Source of the DNA: Cryptomeria japonica
Taxonomy: Eukaryota > Streptophyta > Pinopsida > Cupressales > Cupressaceae
Length of the DNA stretch: 64,000 nucleotides
Direction: 5' to 3'
Assembly (NCBI RefSeq): GCF_030272615.1
Contig: NC_081409.1
Coordinates: 529,414,291-529,478,290 of the forward strand
This document shows, piece after piece, positions 21,899 through 34,200 of this stretch. The notes beneath the pieces are model-generated. The model did no database searches. It had not been told where the DNA came from and worked only from the letters and a program-made list of their open reading frames with translations. Made by a program: the position numbers and the translations under genes. Every line of letters begins with the position of its first letter. Position 1 is the first letter of the stretch.

Positions 21899-23410
21899 CT
21901 ATATAGAAGACCATTCCTGGAAGTGACTTGGCAGTATATCAAGTATCTCACCTTTAGGTGCCTTAGAGAGGTTTTCACCCTTAGGTACGTCCTTTATTTT
22001 TTCTATTTTTGATTCTGACACCACCATGATGTGGTTTTCGCCATCAGATCTTTTATTTTTCTTTTTATGATTTTTGTGACTAAGATACTTGATATCTATT
22101 TCAGTTATGTTCTCACTATGTTCGCTGGTGGAAGAGTCCATTGGTTCAACTGCATTAAGGTAGTAGGCTAACATATAGTCATTGGCAAAGATAGGTACAT
22201 TCATAGGTTGGTTTTGGAGATGACAGTCAATTAGTTCAGGATGTACCAAGGATAAAGTTTGAACAAGCTCGAGGGAGTTCACAGTATTATCATCATAAAT
22301 TTGGACCGACAAGTCGAGTTCTAGAAGACTACCTTGCGTAAATGTCTCGAGACCAGGAATAGTCACAACATGATCATAGAAGTGCATGTTAATATTTAGT
22401 TGACCAAATCCAATAGACCTACTCGTAGCAGCGTTTTCTATACTAGACTAGACTACATATCATGGTTCGATAGTAACAAGATCAGTAGACAGATTCCAAA
22501 CATCCGTGATAGAGGAGTCAGAGTTTGATGCTGAATAGGTAATGTCATCAATAGGACTGTTGTCGGAGTCATCAGAGTCATAAGAGGAAGTTTCCGACTC
22601 TTCTTCAAGTGATTAAGTGAATGTATGTATAGTGTCAATACCTACATCTTTGATGTTGCAAGTTCCTTCATGATTTCGTTCATTTATCACTTGTATCTGA
22701 CATACCTGTTGACATAACCTTGATGTTTCTATGAATTTTTGTATTCTACTCCATTCAGCTTCTTTCAGACTAATGACTGGTTTTGTTTCTGTAGCTTCTA
22801 ATTCTTCTTGTGTAGTTTCATACCTGATTTGTTATGTCCTATTAGAGGGAGACATAGTAGGTGAAGAATTTTCTTGTGTCCTTCCTTCTTTCAGCTTTTG
22901 TTCATAGTCTTCCTGTCTTTTTAGTTTGATTTCTTCTATTTTTGTTTGTAGTTTTAAGCGTATCAACTCTTGTGTGTCATCTGTGATATCATTGGACTCT
23001 TCTAGAGTTTCTGTACTAGATGTATCTGAGAGATGATTTGGACCCTATTCATACTCGTTCGAGTCATTTTCTGAATCATCTACTTGTTGTCTACCAGTGT
23101 ATGCAACTGGGATTTTCATTGGTGCAAACAATTCTCTGATTCTTTCTACCTCTTCTCTCATATCCTCTGGGACTTCTACTCCTTCTAATGTTGTAGCTGA
23201 TACCATTGGAATTTGATTATTGGTTGTTTCCTCTCTCTTGATTGCTATTTATTTTTGTTCTTTTTCATGCTCTTCTTGAGTCTATTGAGTGTTTACTTCC
23301 TGCAATAGTGAAGGCAGTGTCTTTTTCTTCCACTTAGACTTAGAAGCATGTTTTTGGTTTGATGTCTTTCTTGGATTGTATCCCAGTCTATCTTTGTCAT
23401 TTGCAGACTT
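21899..23410 (-). pseudogene. Acidic spacer between G-patch and reverse transcriptase
   Basis: This minus-strand frame is continuous with protease and reverse transcriptase (same frame, several stops). The protein is low-complexity: Ser/Asp/Glu-rich runs such as SSYDSDDSDNSPIDD (near 22590-22540) and Lys-rich KNHKKKNKRS (near 22075). No domain was recognised. Long acidic linkers between protease and reverse transcriptase occur in Tat-type elements; that is family knowledge. Confidence 0.6.
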
Positions 23411-23413
23411 TGT

Positions 23414-23869
23414 TTATAGATGAATGGGTTCAATAATACCTTCTTGATTTTTGCCTAGAGGACTAGTACCCGAATATCCCATGCGTTGAATCATTTTATA
23501 TCCTAGACCATATTGTGTCGGGGAAATCTCACAATGTCTTGCTTCTATGTTTTCACTATCTTCTTTGAAAAGCCATTTGAGAACAACATCCTCTTCTATT
23601 TCATCTACAAGGGAAGTAGAGGATTGTACAAAGTCATATATGACATTTGGAGTGGAAGTCTGTGGCTTCATAACCTCTGATGGTTTTCTTGATTGTCTGG
23701 GTGATGGAGGAAGAGAAATGAGTGAAAGTACTGGTTCTACCTTGTATCCATCCATGCCAGTATCTGTGATTTTCAATTTCTTTTCTAAGTCCTTCATCAA
23801 GGTTTCTAAACTTTTAGCTATAGAGGCTGCTCTATTATGAGGCACAAAGGTATCAACACTCTTTGTCAA
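23414..23869 (-). pseudogene. Tat polyprotein segment with G-patch motif
   Basis: This minus-strand segment of about 150 residues ends in YGLGYKMIQRMGYSGTSPLG followed by KNQEGIIEPI (about 23505-23420). That is the G-patch pattern: conserved glycines, aromatic residues and the terminal LGKN-x-x-GI. G-patch motifs bind RNA or recruit helicases and are known beside the protease in some retroviruses and Tat elements. It is in frame with the protease upstream and the reverse transcriptase downstream. The N-terminal part has no recognised domain. Confidence 0.75.
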
Positions 23870-24472
23870 TGCATTGCAGGGGGATCAACAGGAATATTGA
23901 CTTCAACCTCGTTATAAGGAAATTTTAAGCACTGATGATATGTAGATGGAACTACCTTCATTTCATGAATCCATGGCCTACCCAGTAAGATTTTGTATGA
24001 CAGAGGAAGATCAAGCACCTGAAAAAATAACATCTCTTTCTACAAGTCCTACTCTGATTGATAATAGTACCAGACCTTTAGAGGTTCTTTCTTCTTCATC
24101 ATAAGCTTTGATTGTTATTTTCTTAGCCGGATCAATAAAATTTTCAGAAAAGCCCAGCTGTGTTAGCATATTATAGGTAAAAATATTCAACCCAATGCCG
24201 CCATCTATCAAAACACGTTTAACTCGGTGTTTATGGATCATAGCTTCAATGTGAAATGGCTGGTTATTTGGGTGATTCAGTGAGTTGTCATCTTCTTCAG
24301 AGAAAGTAAGATAATGAGGCAAAGTCAGGTGACCCACCATAGATTGAAACCGATCGATATCTAAATCTTTTGGGACATTAGTTGTGAGTAACACTTTGTC
24401 CAAGATCTCTTTATGAGCAGAAGAGATTTTGAGCAATTCAAAGATGGAGATTTGAGTATTCGTTCTTTTCAA
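23870..24472 (-). pseudogene. Tat aspartic protease
   Basis: The frame shows HKHRVKRVLIDGGIGLNIFT (about 24225-24165). The retropepsin catalytic D-[ST]-G appears as DGG, followed by a typical TIKAYDEE flap-side stretch (24112-24090). After the TGA near 24010 the frame continues with LGRPW-like sequence (GRPWIHE near 23975, in a shifted frame). The catalytic Asp is visible but the third position is unusual, and the end is disrupted. Confidence 0.8.
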
Positions 24473-24664
24473 TTGTTTGACAATGCTATATCTAGGGGAT
24501 GATGATGAAGTTGGCTATTTAAATTTAGCAAATGTTGTATCTGTTTGTTTGTTTGACGAGGTTGGTAGGTTTGACATTGTTTGAGAAGGAGTTGAAGAAC
24601 TAGCTCCATGGAGAGTGACTTTCTTTTGAGCATGGGTCACAACATTTGCATTTTGTGATTCATT

Positions 24665-26423
24665 TTATTTATCTTTGATTATAATCACATTGCAATATTC
24701 AGGTTGGGAAGACTCAATCATGTTAATTACATTGTCATTGCTGGTATAGGTGTAGTTAACTTTGGCACCTCCTTTTGACTTTGAGGAATCACCTTGTTCA
24801 TCAACAGGTAGGGGATCTTTGAAAGCTTTGTGATCAACATTAGTTGTGTGATTTTCAACAACAATTTTGCCAGCATCAATGAGATCTTGAATCTCATGCT
24901 TGAGTTTCATGCAATTGTTTGTGTTATGACCTTTGTTTCAATGGTATTCATAGTATTCATTTTCTCTCCACCATTTTGGTTTAACTTCCAGATCATATGG
25001 CCTAAATTGTCTGGTAAGGTTATCAGATCGTTTGCCAATAAAGTTTTGAAAGCAGATTCGTATTATTCCTCCAGAGGAGTGAAGTCGCGTTTAGGTTTTG
25101 AAAGCCAAGGTTTCTCTTTAAACCATTCTTTTACTTTCTTCAGAGGATCTTCTGCTGTGGTTTTAGCTGCTTTGAGTGCTTATGTTCCACTAGCCAAGTT
25201 AAATATCATGGATTTTGATTTTTCTTTAACAGTGTCTACCACTCCATCATTAACAACGTTTCTGTTGTTGTTTTTGCCATATTTCCAATATTTGTTCTTT
25301 TCTTTGGAGATAGAACCTTGTTGTGTTTTTTTCCAAAGTGAGATATCTCCTTTCTTTATAAGCACATCTTCCATTCTGAGGGCAATATCTACCATTTTGT
25401 TGAATGAGGGATATACTTGCATTTGGGTATTGTATTTCAATTAAGGGATTAAGTTGTTGATGAAGATATCCATTTCTCAGAATCTGGAATAGGTCGTGAA
25501 TATCTAGAGAACATCTTTCTCCATCGTTGGAGAAAAGTTAGAAAGGGCTCTCCTATTTTCTATTTGGTATTACAAAGCTCTATCATAGTGACTGGGTGAC
25601 AAATGTTATAGGAGTATTGTTGTAGAAATAGTTGGATTAATTCTTCAAAAAAAATTATTCCCATAGGTAGGCTTGAGAACCATTCCATAGCTTGTCCCCC
25701 TAAACTTCTTGAGAAAAGGAGCATGAGATATGTTTGGTCATGCATGAACCTCATACATAAAGCACAAAATTATCTGATATGGTCTTGGGGATCTGAGTTG
25801 CCATCATATTTGTCAAATTTCGGGATCTCCACTCATGAAGGAAATGGAGGCATGTAAATGTTTTTGTCAATTGGAAATGGGCATATTGTGTCCAGAGAAT
25901 ATTGTTTTGATGATTTATCCTTGTTTTTCAGTTCTGTGATCTCAGTTCGTAACGCTTGTAATTTTTTGTTTACCATTGCTAAGGGTGTCTCTTCCTCTTT
26001 AGTGATGAGGGCCTCAACGTTATAACTAGTAGGAAGTTTAGCTCCTTGCTTTGCTATTTCTAGAAAATAGTCTTCTTTTTCTCTAGTCATGATAACCTTT
26101 ATCATTTTTTGGAAATCTGTATCTTTTTGACATTTCTGTATATCAATTTCTGGAGGTTCAAAGACTCCAGATTCACTTGATGAGGAATCACTGTCATTAG
26201 CCTGGATACTGAGATTGTCATAAGTTTTGTGTTTAGCAGCTTGTCTTTCTTGTTTTGTTCCAAATATGGTGGGAGACAAGGGTTTATCATAAACTGGCAT
26301 ATCTAATGATGAAGGTTTATCATTGAGAGGATCCTTTACGTAAAATGGATTATCTTGATATGAAAAGGATTGTCCTTTATCCTTGGCAACTTTCTTATGA
26401 GAACTTCTGGTTTGAATAGGCAT
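24665..26423 (-). pseudogene. Tat gag
   Basis: This minus-strand gag begins with MPIQTRSSHKK (26423). The N-terminal 190 residues are Ser-rich and end in a predicted helix (NKKLQALRTEITELKNKD). The retrotransposon gag core follows (SRSLGGQAMEWFSSLP near 25725-25680, then FLTFLQRWRKMFS-like sequence near 25550-25510). The end has CMKLKHEIQDLIDAGKI (24915-24865), the usual boundary of Tat gag. Two frameshifts lie near 25450 and 25100, and several stops are present. No intact zinc knuckle was seen; only a degenerate H/C cluster precedes MKLKHEI. Confidence 0.85.
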
Positions 26424-28662
26424 TTTTATTGACAGATGTGACCTAAAGTTGTTTGTGATGTAGAAGTCATGATCAAATTTGGAGCTAGTTCTTTGTTTAA
26501 CATATCAATTGAGAGAAGCAACTAAGATTGAGTATGGTTTCAAGAAAGATCTATCCTGTGTAAGACGTTTATCTAAGTTACCTAGTTTAATTTAAGAGAA
26601 GTGACTAAGACTCAGTCTGGTTTCAGGAATGATCTATCTTGTGTAAGACATTTATCTAAGTAACTTAAGTTTGATAAATGGTTGATTGAACTAGCTGAAA
26701 GATGATCGACAAAATCGTGCAACACTAAGACAGAAGGGCATTGTTTAGATTTGTTTATGCTCAAATGATGATAACCAGTTTTATGTTTGCTGTAGACTAT
26801 TTTAGGCAAGTTTGAGTGTTCTGGACTAACAAAATCAGAGATTCGTATGACATGTTTTACAGGACCAGATGACAGTTTAATAGCTTTAGGATGATAGAAA
26901 CAAAATTTCGTACGAGTTGATGCCTATGTTCACACAACAGATGGATATACCTCAGATGACAAACTGATGAATGTAATGGTTTTTTGTATGACACAGGATC
27001 AGGACTCAGACGATAATTCCCTTACTAGGATGATAGTTTATTATATTTTGTACGACATAGAATAAGGATCCAAATGACAAACTGTTAGACCTAATGAAAT
27101 TTTGTACGATAGAAGGTATGTAGCAGGACGATAAATCTGAAGACTCGAATGACAGTTTATTGGATAGAGACATAATTTCTGACAGACCGAGTTTTTAATG
27201 ACTGATGATGACCAGTTTTGAGATGGACTAAGTTTTTGGACAACTGAGATAGACTAGTTTGCGACATGGACAAAGTTTTTACTAAGATAGACTAGTTTTT
27301 GACACAGACTAAGTTTTGACTAAGATAGACTAGTTTTTGACATGAATAGAGTTTTGACTAAGATAGACTAGTTTTTGACATAGACAAAATTTTGACTAAG
27401 ATAGACTAGTTTTTGACACAGATAGAGTTTTGACTAAGATAGACTAGTTTTTGGCATGGACGAAGTTTTGACCACTGAGTTGTTTATTGTTTACTCTAGT
27501 TTTGGTATTTCAGTTTCAGTTTTAGGCACGAAAAAACACAATATGTATAATGACTCCAATCACAACACGCTAACCCTATGGAAATTGATGAGAGAAGAAA
27601 ACCTTTGCTTGCAGACTCAGGTACACACCCAATAGCTAATCAGAATACGGCCACTGAGTCTCACACAATGGATTCTTAATGCTGTATTAGTTGACTCCAA
27701 ATGCTAATGGGGGCACGAAATGGAAAGTATCTTGGGAGAGTTACTATCTCTCTTGCATAAAGATTATCCCCCTTTCGGAGGTGAACCGAGTAGCTTCTAA
27801 TCTTAATTGGAACTAGTAAGGGATCCGTTCGGCGCATCGAGGTATAAACTCAATTAAGAGGTCTCCCAGCCTTGAAAACCAAGGTTTGATATACCTGAAG
27901 GTACAAAGGAGAGCTATTCCCGAGCACTGACATTGACCTGATTTTCATCAAATCACATTTATTTTATAGCGGGTTGGAGTACTTGGTGTTTAGCTGTTCC
28001 CACTTGGGTCGATCCCCTCTCACTGGCCCTAATGGCTTTGGCCTTATAGGTTCCTTGGGAGGGCAAGCCCGCTAAAGTTATACAAATCTCAAACCTAGAA
28101 AAAGCCTCAAGGGTCTAAATTTTTTATTGTCTATGCAGACAAGAGCATACTCTCCTACCTCTCAGATTTTTCTTAAAACATGAAAGATAGATTTGTTCAT
28201 TAACTAGATAGCAATTTAGGTGCCTAAAAAATGAATTTAGTGAATACACAATGTTTGCTTGAATCTCCTTAGGCAACTTGCAAAGACAACGAATCAATAG
28301 TCATATTGTCTTTGTTTGACAAGAATATTCTTCGACAAGCGTTCTGCAAAAAACTGATTAGGCTGTGAAAAATTCCTCAGATGAACAACAAGCCAGGGTC
28401 AGCATTAGTATGATAAAAATTGAATAAGAAAACCTGAAGAATAAAATATGCTTTTAACCGAAAAACACAGAATACCGTACGATAATTCTCACCGATTTGT
28501 ATGATAATTCGTACGATATCTATGGTTTGTCATTCAACACTGTGGGAAAACCTGTACGATATTTTGCATTAACTGTACAGACAAAAATCTGAAAAAATAA
28601 GAAAAAGTTAGTCTTCGAGGCCGAAAAATGTAGTCTTCGTGTCCCATGGTGGGCACGAGAAA
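26424..28662 (-). other. Tat element 5' leader
   Basis: The leader is about 2.2 kb between the 5' LTR and gag and has no credible ORF. It holds a 38-bp tandem array (27243-27475) and repeated GTACGAY words. No clear primer-binding site was found: bases after the LTR end (minus strand TTTCTCGTGCCCACCATGGG) do not start with the expected TGG. Confidence 0.7.
27243..27475. repeat. 38-bp tandem repeat, six copies
   Basis: The core ACTAAGATAGACTAGTTTTT (first copy ACTGAG) starts at 27243, 27281, 27319, 27357, 27395 and 27433, exactly 38 bp apart each time. The other half of the unit varies (GACATGGACAAAG, GACACAGACTAAG, and so on). It lies in the retroelement leader. Confidence 0.95.
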
Positions 28663-29833
28663 TGTGTGTGTGAAAAAGTGAAATAAGTATCTGTAAGCTG
28701 TAAGATATAATTCTTCAATTAAGTCATTACATGTATGGTTAGACAAATATAAGCATGAATAATAAAACCATAACAAATTGACCATTTGCCTTCTAAAAAA
28801 TGTGAGTATAGACTTGCTCTCAGATTTGTATAAGCAATACCATGGACTAGACTACACCAAGATGAAGGATTTAATCTATATGAGCATGATATTAAGCTAA
28901 ATGGATGCAAGATTATGCTAGATGGATGAATAGTAAGCTATATGACTTCAAGCAATCATAATTGAACTAAATATGCAAAAAGTTAAACTAAGATGCAATA
29001 ATCTCAAAAAAGCAAGCACAATATCTTCAATGACTCCAAAGCAAAAACTGTATAATAACAACAAATCTCCAAGGTGTTTTGAATGAGAGATGAAGGCTGA
29101 ATTTATAGAGAATCACAAGAGAGATCAAGAAAAAACACAATTTAGGATAATTGAGATAATTGAGAAATCAGATTCAGTTAACTTTGAGATAGATTCCTAT
29201 TATAGTTTAATTGAAATGCATTTAGATTATAAGTTTGAGTTTGCATTAGAGATATAATTCAATTAATTCCATGCACTTAGATAAAAATAGTTAATTCCAT
29301 GCAATTCTTTGATTTATTCAAGAAAAGAGTCTTTTCAATGCAGCTGAACTTCTTTTTCTCAAAAGCTTTGAGTTCCAGTTTTAGAGAATGATTAAATTCC
29401 TTTAATTGCTTTTCTGGTTTCAAGTTCTCTCAATTTAGAAAAAGAAATAATATCTCAAGTTTGATTTCTCTTTCAATTCAATTCTTTCATTTTATTTTCA
29501 ATTTAACTCTTGCTTTGTGATTAATTCCTCTTTTGTAATAAATTAATTCTTTTTTTAATGATTAAATGACAAATTAATTAATTAATTAAATATCCTAGGA
29601 TATTTAATAAATTAAATAGGGTAATTGATCAAAATTATTTTCTTGGAATGATTTAATTAATTAAATAAATATTTAATTAATATAGAATAATTCACTTGCC
29701 ATGTGACATTTAATGATTGAAGAATTAATTAATTGTGTGCTCAAAGTTGATTTAATTGTCTTTGGTTAGGACCTTGGTGATGTTGTCAAGATTAGGGGCC
29801 CATGGTTTAGGTGACTAATTTTAGGGTATTACA
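28663..29833 (-). repeat. 5' LTR of the Tat element
   Basis: It is 1171 bp and has the same termini as the other LTR. It differs by a 28-bp internal direct duplication (TTAATTCCATGCA at 29263 and 29291) and scattered substitutions, so the insertion is not recent. The TATA box (minus strand TCTATAAAT) is at 29101-29109. The target duplication CTTTG follows at 29834-29838. Confidence 0.93.
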
Positions 29834-29838
29834 CTTTG

Positions 29839-31255
29839 TAGTTGTGACCATTGATCATGTTGTCGCCCCATGTAATAATGAATTGATTACCTTGATTCTT
29901 ATGTGAAGCATGGCTGCATTTTTTGTATGTTGCCATGTGACTATGATATGTCTCCTTTATACTTTGTAGCTTTCCATCATGTCTATCATAGCAAGTCTAT
30001 TTATGATCTTTGTCACTGATTTTGTGTCATTTAATACTTAAGCTCTCCATATTTTGAAATTGTAATATTTGTAGGTGCAACTACTTTATGGAAGCTCTGC
30101 ATTTTTTTACAAGTTTAGATAAATTAATCAAGTTTGATAGAAATTGTGTCAAGAATGAAAGTAATAGTTAAGGGATGGGATTCTTATAAAGTGCATAGAA
30201 TAGTCATCAAGAATCTTCCCATTCCCCAAAATGTACAATCTCTCGATAAGTTCTCTCCCGAGTGTCAAACAAAAACCATTATATCCATTCAATATCCAAG
30301 TATACCTTCAGAAGGAGTGGCCATCAAACATTTGGAAGCGCTCTGTAAATTGCATAGCTTTCATCTTATTTCCATTAGTCATCCACAAAAGCTAGATATG
30401 GAGTTATAACATAACCAAACTCCATGATGTCCCATTATCTGTGCCTGCACAATTGGCTCATTGTGAACATATGAGGAAATACTCTTTAGCAACATCATTT
30501 GCTTGAGTTTAAAATTTTCGTTTGAAACAGGAAGAGCTCTGATGATTCCAGAAATAATCCAATCCTCATTGCAGTGCTTGATAACGTACTCTAAAATCCA
30601 CTCTGCACTTTTCTTGTTGCTTCCGATTTTAGAAGGAGCACCCATCAAACATTTGGAAGTGCCCTATAAAGTGCATAGCTTTCGTCTGCTTTCCATTAGT
30701 CATCCACAAAATCACTAGCACTTGCACCAAATAAAGTGCAATGGCTACGTCGATAGTAAGATATATAAAATGAGATTTCAATCTTGTATAGATTTATATA
30801 TTAAATAAAACTTTCATGATTATGTTGTATTTGAATTTCTTTGCATCAAAGTATAAATCATTAATGTGTCATCATTGAATATCACTAGTTACTTGAATGT
30901 GCCTTGAATGTGTCATCTTTCGATTATTTTTTACATTTGTTATTCTCATGGACAGGTATTGAAGTACTTGCATGGGTGATAAATATTGTTTGGATAGGTC
31001 CCGGAAAATTTTGAAAAGGCGGGAAAGGAAATCAGAGTTTGCTGCAACAAATTTGAAGTCAGTGAGGCCCTCTCAGCAAATTCAAAGGTAATTTGAAACC
31101 CTCATTGCTGAAAGTAAGATGATAGGAAACACACACATATTCCACTCTTAGTAGGTAAACTTCAAATGAATGTAAGATAGATCTCAAAACAATGACTCAT
31201 TGTATTGTCTTCTTTCTATTACGGTCTCAGAATGTAAGTTAGATCTCAAAACAAT
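29839..31255. other. CACTA non-coding region upstream of the transposase, with a possible captured fragment
   Basis: Sequence from 29839 continues the T-rich segment that ended at 12440. At 30379-30648 the minus strand has an 89-codon open frame with protein-like composition (KKSAEWILEYVIKHCNEDWI) that I could not identify. CACTA elements often capture host gene pieces, so this is a candidate. It is flanked by an 80-bp direct repeat at 30311-30390 and 30632-30711. Confidence 0.4.
30311..30711. repeat. 80-bp direct repeat, copies 321 bp apart
   Basis: 30311-30390 and 30632-30711 both start GAAGGAG and end TTCCATTAGTCATCCACAAAA, with substitutions between them (for example CATCAAACATTTGGAAGCG against CATCAAACATTTGGAAGTG). 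They bracket the unidentified minus-strand frame. Confidence 0.85.
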
Positions 31256-34200
31256 ACTAGAATGCAGAATATTACAGATGGGTCAGTGTCAAAGGTTGAC
31301 TACAGAGCAATATCATGCACATGATGAAAGAGTAGCTAATGAGAGGAGCTTGGAAAAATATCCATGTCCATGTAATGATTGTCTTCGTGGAAAGGTGAAA
31401 AAAAAAAGTGATTTATCGACATATGATAAGTTGTGGGCATAGTGGTATAAGCCCTTGGGATTACAATTATTATAAAGATATGATAGAATTGCAGACTGTG
31501 AGAGATGAAGAGGCAACAAACATAGACGAAGTGGCAGAAAACATAGATGAAGTGGCATCAAACATAGGTGAAGATGCAAAAATGTTTGATGAAAGGTTTG
31601 AAGTTGATAGAATGTTGAATAAGGGTCTAAGAGATGATTGGGCTAAGTCAAGTGAGGATGCTTTAAAGCCTATTTATGCTAATTGTAAGTTAAGTCATTT
31701 GAGAACAATCCTTCAAATTTTTAACTTGCAAGTGGTGCATGGTTGGAGAAATGAGAATGTAGATCAGTTATTGGCATTATTAAGTTCATTGTTACCAGCT
31801 AACTCCACATTGCCAACAAAATGAAGTCAATGTAAAAAGAAAATCAGTAAGCTCAGCTTGGGATATGAAAACATCCACACATGTGTGAATGGTTGTGTAT
31901 TATTTCACAAAAATCTTGCAAGTGATAGTGAATGTCCGAAATGTCATGAAGCGAGGTATAGACAAGGGTTGAAATCACCCGTCGTTCCTAGAAAACTTCT
32001 TCGCCGTTTTCCGATAATCCCACGATTACTCCAAATTTATAGGTGCAGAGACATTGCTGAACTTATGCAGTGGCATGCCCAAAATAAGAGCACTGATGGA
32101 AAACAATGACATGTGCCTGATTCAAGGACATGGATGGAATTTGATAATAGATGGCTTGATTTTTCTCAAGATCCTCATAATATAAGGTTGGGTTTGGCTC
32201 TAGATGGGGTGAACTCATTCTCATATCAAAGTAATAAATCATCAACTTGGCTAGTGTTTCTAATAAATTATAACTTGCCTCCATGGTTAGCAACTAAACC
32301 ATTTTTCTTAATGTTATCATTGATTATACTAGGAAAGAAAAGTGTGACTTTAGAAACAATAGATTCTTATCTAGAGCCATTGTATGATGAGCTAATGGAA
32401 TTGTGGAAAGGAATTGAAGCAATTCATCTTTAAGGGATGGTCATTCAATCAAATTCACTTTAAGAGCTTCCTGTGTATGGCACATTATCTAGTCTCTTTG
32501 TTCATGGATACCATGGATGTCCTGCTTACAACTTTAAGGATTTTGTAAGGAACTCAAGAAGTTTGTGTAAGTGTATTTATTGTGGACATCGTGCTTACCT
32601 TAAAATAGATCATCTATATTGTCAGCAAAAAACACATTTCAACGGTCAAGAAGAGAATCGTGAAGCGCCATTGCTAATAATAGGTGATTACATTATTGAG
32701 TATGGACAAAAAACAATGTCATTTATTGAAAATGATGGGATTTCGGGTAGTAGAAATGATCCATGTAATGAAAGCGGTGTAAAATGGTTGTGCATATTGT
32801 ATAAGTTGTCATACTTTAAGGATATAACCATTAGGCATACTGTTGAATTTATGCATACTGAGAAAAATATAGCCTATGCTATTATAGAAACTCTTTTTGG
32901 TGCCTTAGATACTATTTCATCATGTAAAGACTTTCGAGAAATAAAGATTCGTCGAAATCTTTGGGTTGAAAAATATGATAATGAAAAATATAGAAAACCT
33001 GGTGCTTGTTACGTCTAGACAAAGGAACAATATGCACAATTCTTACAGTTGATGTCTTAGACTCACTTTCCCACTAGATATGTAAGTAGTAGCATCAAAA
33101 TCCAAACTGACTTTAATAGCTTAAGAGGCCTCAAGACCCATGACTATCATGTCATAATCAAGAATATCTTACCTATTGTACTCATGACTATCATGTCATA
33201 ATCAAGAATATCTTCCCTATTGTGGTAAATATACCAAGTTTGGCAAAGGGGAAAAGATTGGAAATTATAAGGTTGGGCCTAATATTAAAGAGAATGAGCT
33301 TACATGTATTAGATCATTTGAACTTTGATAGTTTGAGGGAGGAGGTTGTTGAAGTTCTTTGTCTATTGGAACAAGAATTTCTAGCAGCAACCTTTAACAT
33401 TTCTATGCATCTTTTGGTACATCTAGAATATGAACTAGAGCATTGTGGCCCAATAAGAATGAGATGGATGTATCCTATAGAATGATATATGAAGGTTTTG
33501 AAAAAAATTGTCCATACTAGGGCAAAATCAGAAGACAACATGTCTGAGGGATATTTAATGCAAGAGGACATGGGATTTTGCACAGAATATATGAAGGATT
33601 TTAAAAATGTCAATCGACTTGTATGGGATGATGACGAAGATGATAGAGTTGCAGGTGAAGTATTGGAAGGCAATGGATGTCGCTTCAAGCTATCATATCA
33701 AGAAAGAAGTGCAATACATGCCTTTATTCTTCAAAACACATCTTCATTCGATAAGTGGTGCAGGTAAAAAATAAATTACACAATAATTTATTTAATCAAT
33801 TGCATTTATATTATTAATCTTACTATTTGTACATCATTAATTTATGTAGAAAATATGAAGAAGAGAATCAAACTTGGATGCAACATCGACCTCAAAAGCG
33901 TAGTTGTGATGATTTGATTGGAGGAGATTCTTTTCCAAAATTTGAAGAATGGATTGCTAATGCAATCAATGATGCAAAAGAAGGAGGCCACGATATAACA
34001 ACAGAGGAAAGAAAACTTTCACAATCTCCACATTTATGGGCTATGAGTTTTAGTGGAATGTGGGCCTATGGTAGTCACAAAGACAAAGGAAAAACTAATT
34101 GTGATTGTGTTGTTAGTGTTGAATTTCTTCATGGAAATGAGAAGAAATTTTATGTTGGATTCATCCAAGGTATTATTCAAGTGGATTTTGGTGAAAATAT

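Larger units (their letters stand above)
12446..29833 (-). mobile_element. Complete Tat-lineage Ty3/gypsy element, 17.4 kb, nested in the CACTA element
   Basis: Two LTRs (12446-13586 and 28663-29833) are flanked by a perfect 5-bp target duplication CTTTG (12441-12445 and 29834-29838). Both LTRs start with five TG units and end TATTACA on the plus strand. Gag-pol runs on the minus strand: gag, protease, G-patch, reverse transcriptase, two RNase H domains, integrase. The purine tract GAAGAGGGGCAAA (minus strand) next to the left LTR fixes the orientation. Two RNase H domains, a long 3' region and an antisense ORF are features of the Tat group (Ogre/Retand-like). All ORFs are interrupted, and one integrase catalytic Asp appears mutated. 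Confidence 0.93.

Noticed and set aside
24830-25444. 204-codon plus-strand frame
   Set aside because: It is the antisense shadow of the Tat gag, which is supported by conserved motifs on the minus strand.
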